DNA of 64,000 nucleotides from Pseudomonas sp. MMS21 TM103. GTDB lineage: Bacteria; Pseudomonadota; Gammaproteobacteria; Pseudomonadales; Pseudomonadaceae. The stretch is taken from NCBI RefSeq assembly GCF_022132145.1, contig NZ_JAJISP010000001.1, positions 310,001 to 374,000 on the forward strand, given 5' to 3'. The notes beneath the pieces were generated by a model. That model saw only the letters and a list, made by a program, of their open reading frames with translations, searched no databases and was not told where the DNA came from. This document shows positions 60,637 through 64,000 of this stretch, piece by piece; position 1 is the stretch's first letter, and each line of letters begins with the position of its first letter. Position numbers and translations under genes: made by a program.

Positions 60637-60665
60637 ATTATAGGTATCTCGGGGACACCCCAAGC
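60637..60665 (-). promoter_or_regulatory. Sigma-70 type promoter upstream of the DUF1631 gene
   Basis: On the minus strand a perfect -10 TATAAT lies at 60642-60637. A weak -35 (GCTTGG) stands 17 bases upstream, with TTGGGG as an alternative at shorter spacing. Confidence 0.55.
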
Positions 60666-60852
60666 AGACTTTTCCTGCAGATATGACACAGGTCACAGAT
60701 CTACGACCCCAGCCCCGCAACCACGGGCAGCGCCCGACTGACGCACGCATCCAGGCAGATGATCACCTCATGCTGAGTCGCCTTGCGCGTCTCCCCCGCC
60801 CGGCCGAGCCCGCCCGCAGCAAGCCACCGAGCACCCACAATCAGCAATCTCG

Positions 60853-60881
60853 CTGCACCCGCCTTCGGCAATCCCTATAAT
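60853..60881 (+). promoter_or_regulatory. Sigma-70 type promoter upstream of nadC
   Basis: CTGCAC (60853-60858), a 17-base spacer and a perfect TATAAT (60876-60881). The predicted mRNA would start about 20 bases before the nadC ATG. Confidence 0.6.
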
Positions 60882-60908
60882 CGCTCGACCCTGACTGTGG
60901 AGCCCATC

Positions 60909-61757
60909 ATGCCGAACCTGACCCTCGCCGACCTGACTGCCGAAATCGAGGCCAATGTGCGTCGCGCGCTGACCGAGGATATCGGTAGCGGTGATATCAC
61001 TGCCCAGCTGATCCCCGCCGAGCGCCTGGCCCACGCCACCATCATCACCCGCGAAGCTGCCGTGATCTGCGGCACCGCCTGGGTCGACGCAGTATTTCGC
61101 CGGCTCGACCCGCGTGTCGCCGTGCATTGGCAGGTGCGCGACGGCGAGCGCGTCAGCCCCAACCAGGCCCTGTTCCACCTCGAAGGCCCGGCCCGCGCCC
61201 TGCTCAGCGGCGAGCGCAGCGCCCTGAACTTCCTGCAGACCCTGTCCGCCGTCGCCACCCGCTGCCAGCATTACGCCGACCTGGTGCAAGGCACCGCGGT
61301 CAAACTGCTCGACACCCGCAAGACCCTGCCCGGCCTGCGCCTGGCGCAGAAATACGCCGTCACCTGCGGCGGCTGCCACAACCACCGCATCGGCCTGTAC
61401 GACGCCTTCCTAATCAAGGAAAACCACATCGCGGCCTGCGGCGGCATCGCCGAAGCCGTGCAAGCCGCGCACAAGATCGCCCCCGGCAAACCGGTGGAAG
61501 TCGAAGTGGAAAGCCTGGAAGAGTTGCAACAAGCCCTCGACGCCGGCGCCGACATCGTCATGCTCGACGAACTGTCGCTGGACGACATGCGCCAAGCGGT
61601 CGCCATCACTCAGGGCCGCTCCAAGCTGGAAGCCTCGGGCGGCATCAATGAAACCACCCTGCGCGCCATCGCCGAAACCGGCGTCGACTACATCTCGATC
61701 GGCACCCTGACCAAGGATGTCAAAGCAGTGGATTTGTCGATGCGCCTGAGCCTGTAA
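60909..61757 (+). CDS. nadC: Nicotinate-nucleotide pyrophosphorylase (quinolinate phosphoribosyltransferase)
   Basis: This 282-residue enzyme converts quinolinate and PRPP to nicotinate mononucleotide in NAD synthesis. Signature parts are [53 protein letters not shown] and [18 protein letters not shown] 60909 gives the usual start MPNLTLADL; the frame is open to 60783. The following repeat copy separates it from the convergent ABC locus; from memory, pilA lies next to nadC in PAO1, and it is absent here. Confidence 0.96.
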   Translation: MPNLTLADLTAEIEANVRRALTEDIGSGDITAQLIPAERLAHATIITREAAVICGTAWVDAVFRRLDPRVAVHWQVRDGERVSPNQALFHLEGPARALLSGERSALNFLQTLSAVATRCQHYADLVQGTAVKLLDTRKTLPGLRLAQKYAVTCGGCHNHRIGLYDAFLIKENHIAACGGIAEAVQAAHKIAPGKPVEVEVESLEELQQALDAGADIVMLDELSLDDMRQAVAITQGRSKLEASGGINETTLRAIAETGVDYISIGTLTKDVKAVDLSMRLSL

Positions 61758-61817
61758 CTCAGACACTGCCAGGGCAGCGCCCTGCTAGCGGGCGACTCGG
61801 GCGGCGTTCCGCTCGGA

Positions 61818-61895
61818 GCGCAGCGACAGCCCGCCAGCTTTTGCGCCGCGGCGAGCGACCATCGGTCCACGGCCTGAGGCGAGTGACACCCCACG
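61818..61895 (-). repeat. Dispersed intergenic repeat, copy 3
   Basis: On the minus strand it reads TGGGGTGTCACTCGCCTCAGG, a diverged form of the conserved block, then a 26-base middle and CTGGCGGGCTGTCGCTGCGC (61837-61818) with TCCGAGCGGA. The second block is identical to copies 1 and 2. It lies between the convergent nadC and ABC ATPase genes. Confidence 0.82.
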
Positions 61896-61901
61896 GACGG
61901 G

Positions 61902-62843
61902 TTATGCCGGGGCTTTTTCGGGTGGGGTTGGGGCGGGCTGGGGTTTGTGGGCAGCGTCGTCGAGGATTTTGAAGAACACGCTTTCCAGCGATACCGCCGG
62001 TTTTACCGTCAGCAGGTGGCCGCCGACCTGATTGAGCTGGACGATGAAGGCTGGGAGCGCGGCCTGGGTCAGTTCGCATTCGAACTCGCCGTCGCGCAAT
62101 TGGCGGGTGCCGGGGGCGATGGCGTGTTCAGCATTGAAGCGCACCAGCATGTAATCCGCGCGCTCGGCCGCCAGTTCGCGCGGCGAACGCACAGTCAGCA
62201 GTTCGCCCTTGTTGATAAAGCCGAAGCGGTCGGCGATGCGTTCGACGTCGTGCAGCACATGGGAGGTGAAAAAGATCGCACCGCCCTGGTTCTTGTATTC
62301 GTTGAGGATATCCACCACGTCTTTGCGCCCGACCGGATCGAGGCCGGACAGCGGCTCATCAAGCACCAATAGCTTGGGCTGCACGACCATGGCATGGGCC
62401 AGGGCGACGCGCTGCACATTGCCCTTGGACAGCTCGCGGATACGCCGACTGGCATTCTCCGCCACCGAAAAGCGCTCCAGCCAGCTCATACACCAGGCCT
62501 TCTCATCGCGACGACGAATGCCGTACATCGACAGGGCCATACGCAGAACTTCCAGCGGGGTGAACTGCTCGTACAGCGCCGGAGTTTCCGGCACGTAGGC
62601 GATGCCTTCACGCGATTTCGGATCGCGCGAGGAGGTGCCGTAGAGCGTCACATGCCCCGAATAGTCGTTGATCAGGTCGAGCATCACCTTGATGGTGGTG
62701 GACTTGCCGGCGCCATTGGGCCCGACGAAGCCGAACACCTCGCCCTCGGTCACCCTGAGACTGACATCGCGCAGCGCCTGCACCGCCTTGCCCTTGACGC
62801 GAAAGGTCTGGCTGACGCCATGAAATTCCAGTGCAGCACTCAC
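61902..62843 (-). CDS. ABC-2 type transporter ATPase
   Basis: This 313-residue ATPase has Walker A FVGPNGAGKST, a signature LSKGNVQRVALAHAM (the usual ABC-2 variant of LSGGQ) and Walker B LLVLDEPLSGLDP, followed by a family-typical C-terminal domain of about 90 residues and a Pro-rich tail. Such ATPases energise export of lipids, proteins or small molecules, or gliding-type complexes. It overlaps the next gene upstream by four bases (ATGA), so both belong to one operon with the partial permease at the edge. Confidence 0.92.
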   Translation of the reverse strand: MSAALEFHGVSQTFRVKGKAVQALRDVSLRVTEGEVFGFVGPNGAGKSTTIKVMLDLINDYSGHVTLYGTSSRDPKSREGIAYVPETPALYEQFTPLEVLRMALSMYGIRRRDEKAWCMSWLERFSVAENASRRIRELSKGNVQRVALAHAMVVQPKLLVLDEPLSGLDPVGRKDVVDILNEYKNQGGAIFFTSHVLHDVERIADRFGFINKGELLTVRSPRELAAERADYMLVRFNAEHAIAPGTRQLRDGEFECELTQAALPAFIVQLNQVGGHLLTVKPAVSLESVFFKILDDAAHKPQPAPTPPEKAPA

Positions 62844-63679
62844 GACTGATCCTCCATACCGGCGATCTTCATTTTCTTCAAGATGATGCGCCCCTCGCGC
62901 AATTCGTAGCCGAGCCTGAGCGGGTCATCCGGCAAGGCCGGCAATAGTCCGACTTCAACCAGTTGTTCAAGCCTGACCAGCGCACCGTTTTTCGCCTCGA
63001 AGCGACGTTGCGCCTCGCGCAGGGCGACCAGACCTTGCAGGCGAACGACACGTTTGTCCAGCATGTCGCGCAGCTTGGGGTCGCTGGCGGCGTCGCGCTG
63101 TTGGGCCAGGTAATCCAGGGCCAGTTGTTCATCGGCGAAGGTTTCCGCCCGCAGCATCACTGCCAGCTTACGAAAGCCGGCGGCATTGCCGGTCGCCCGC
63201 TGTGCCGCCAGTTCTAGCGCACGGCTGGCCTCGGCAATATCCTTGTTAAAGAACGCCTGGTTGAAGCCATAAAAGAAGGCAGGCAGCTCATCCCAGAAGC
63301 GACACTGCATGGCCCTACGCAACACCTCGGTACCTTCGCGATCCGCGCCACCCCAGGTGAGCAGGCCGTTGGCCAGGTAATAGTTGTCTTCATGACAGGG
63401 GTTGAGTTCGGCCACCACCTGCTGGGCACGCACCAGATAGCCGGTATCAGCCTGCCCCCAGTCCACCCCGGTGGCGGCCAGGCGCATGGTTTCCAGGCTG
63501 GCCGCGAGAAAGCGGTCGCCGCCGAACAACACCAGCAACACCGGCGCGGCGATGACCACGCGGCCTTCGATCACCGGCGGCACAGGCGCAGGCGTGTGGG
63601 CGCGCCACTGCGAGGCGGCGGAGAACAGGGCAAAACCCAGCAGCGCCAGCAACAAGGGCCAGTAACGATGGCTAGGCAT
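62840..63679 (-). CDS. Uncharacterised membrane-anchored protein of the ABC-2 locus
   Basis: This 279-residue protein has one N-terminal membrane helix (about residues 7-25, YWPLLLALLGFALFSAA), then a mainly helical, probably periplasmic part with TPR-like spacing (VLRRAMQCRFWDELPAFFYGFNQAFFNK; ALELAAQRATGNAAGFRKLAVML) and two cysteines (HEDNYYLANGL follows one). I do not recognise the family. Its fixed place, overlapping the ATPase and 2 bases after the permease, suggests it is a subunit or accessory of the exporter. Confidence 0.7.
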   Translation of the reverse strand: MPSHRYWPLLLALLGFALFSAASQWRAHTPAPVPPVIEGRVVIAAPVLLVLFGGDRFLAASLETMRLAATGVDWGQADTGYLVRAQQVVAELNPCHEDNYYLANGLLTWGGADREGTEVLRRAMQCRFWDELPAFFYGFNQAFFNKDIAEASRALELAAQRATGNAAGFRKLAVMLRAETFADEQLALDYLAQQRDAASDPKLRDMLDKRVVRLQGLVALREAQRRFEAKNGALVRLEQLVEVGLLPALPDDPLRLGYELREGRIILKKMKIAGMEDQS

Positions 63680-63681
63680 GA

Positions 63682-64000
63682 TCAGGCGAAACGCTTGCGT
63701 TGCAGCGCCCAGACCGCCAGCGTCAGCAGGGCGAAGGCGTAGGCCAGATTACTCAGAAGTAACCAGGGCCAGTCGGCGGGGAGGAATTCCGGCTGGCCGT
63801 AGAGCGCCAGCATGCGCAGATCCAGCGCACCGAGATCCGGCAACAGATAACCCAGCACGCCGAGGCTGGCGCGATAGCCCTCGGTATTGCTCACCAGTCC
63901 TGCCTGACTGCCAAGCAGTTCGATAATGGCGCCATAGGAGCGCGCCACCAGCATAAAGCCGAAGGTGCCGATCAGGACGAAGCTCGGGGTCGAGGCGACT
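63682..64000 (-). CDS. ABC-2 type permease, C-terminal part (cut by window edge)
   Basis: The frame is open to the right edge, so the true start lies beyond 64000. The visible 105 residues hold a C-terminal membrane helix (WLLLSNLAYAFALLTLAVWALQRKRFA) and part of another (ASTPSFVLIGTFGFMLVA), with an extracytoplasmic loop between them. This is the usual end of an ABC-2 permease. It heads the visible operon with the anchored protein and the ATPase. Confidence 0.75.
   Translation of the reverse strand, partial: VASTPSFVLIGTFGFMLVARSYGAIIELLGSQAGLVSNTEGYRASLGVLGYLLPDLGALDLRMLALYGQPEFLPADWPWLLLSNLAYAFALLTLAVWALQRKRFA

Larger units (their letters stand above)
60525..60908. other. Divergent gap between the DUF1631 gene and nadC
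   Basis: This 384-base gap holds outward-facing promoters on each side (60637-60665 minus, 60853-60881 plus) and the candidate microprotein. The middle, about 60670-60850, has no recognisable feature. Confidence 0.55.

Overview
The window is GC-rich bacterial chromosome that reads as core genome of a Pseudomonas. Supporting signs are the rapZ-ptsO pair, the cell-shape run mreBCD-maf-rng-yhdP-nit-tldD beside gatCAB, roxSR, a dpp peptide ABC operon, piuA/piuB/piuC, speC and an ampE-ampD-DUF1631-nadC string. From memory, this order matches one region of P. aeruginosa PAO1 (about PA4465 to PA4524), with local insertions and losses; that comparison was not run here. No rRNA, tRNA, CRISPR array, insertion sequence or prophage was seen. 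Species cannot be fixed from the sequence alone.

Layout. 1-1100: end of rapZ and ptsO (NPr). 1259-4726: the two TldD/TldE protease subunits flanking darP. 4743-14343: one long minus-strand run, mreB-mreC-mreD-maf-rng-yhdP-nit-tldD, linking cell shape, envelope, RNA processing and housecleaning. 14790-17988: gatCAB, ending in a clear terminator. 18195-21121: small RlpA-like lipoprotein, Ca2+/cation exchanger, PcaC-like protein and AEC transporter. 21340-23167: RoxR/RoxS redox two-component system. 23471-24184: SIMPL-domain periplasmic protein. 24409-31780: peptide uptake operon with two adjacent binding proteins and DppBCDF. 31861-34198: 5-oxoprolinase PxpABC. 34329-39881: iron-uptake cluster piuA-piuC-piuB with a possible Fur site. 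40040-41203: speC. 41640-52748: prfC, an APC-type transporter, a ClC channel, and the fructose PTS (fruBKA) with its divergent regulator fruR. 52894-61757: tatD, a chemoreceptor with a flagellar-type promoter, ampE, ampD, a DUF1631 protein and nadC. 61902-64000: part of an ABC-2 exporter locus cut by the window edge.

How it fits together. Peptide uptake (dpp), removal of 5-oxoproline (pxp) and iron acquisition (piu) lie side by side as nutrient-scavenging functions. Both phosphotransfer branches are present: the NPr of the nitrogen PTS at the left and the self-contained fructose PTS in the middle. The fructose genes have a near-palindromic FruR/Cra-type operator in the divergent gap.

The least ordinary observations are: (1) mreC appears to start at an ATA codon, since the conserved N-terminus has a good ribosome binding site and no ATG, GTG or TTG; (2) an intergenic repeat occurs at three loci within 8 kb, between tatD and the chemoreceptor, between DUF1631 and ampD, and after nadC; (3) a second repeat begins exactly on the stop codons of roxR and piuB; (4) a 36-residue membrane micro-ORF is coupled to the DUF1631 gene. 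I found no convincing wholly new multi-gene system.
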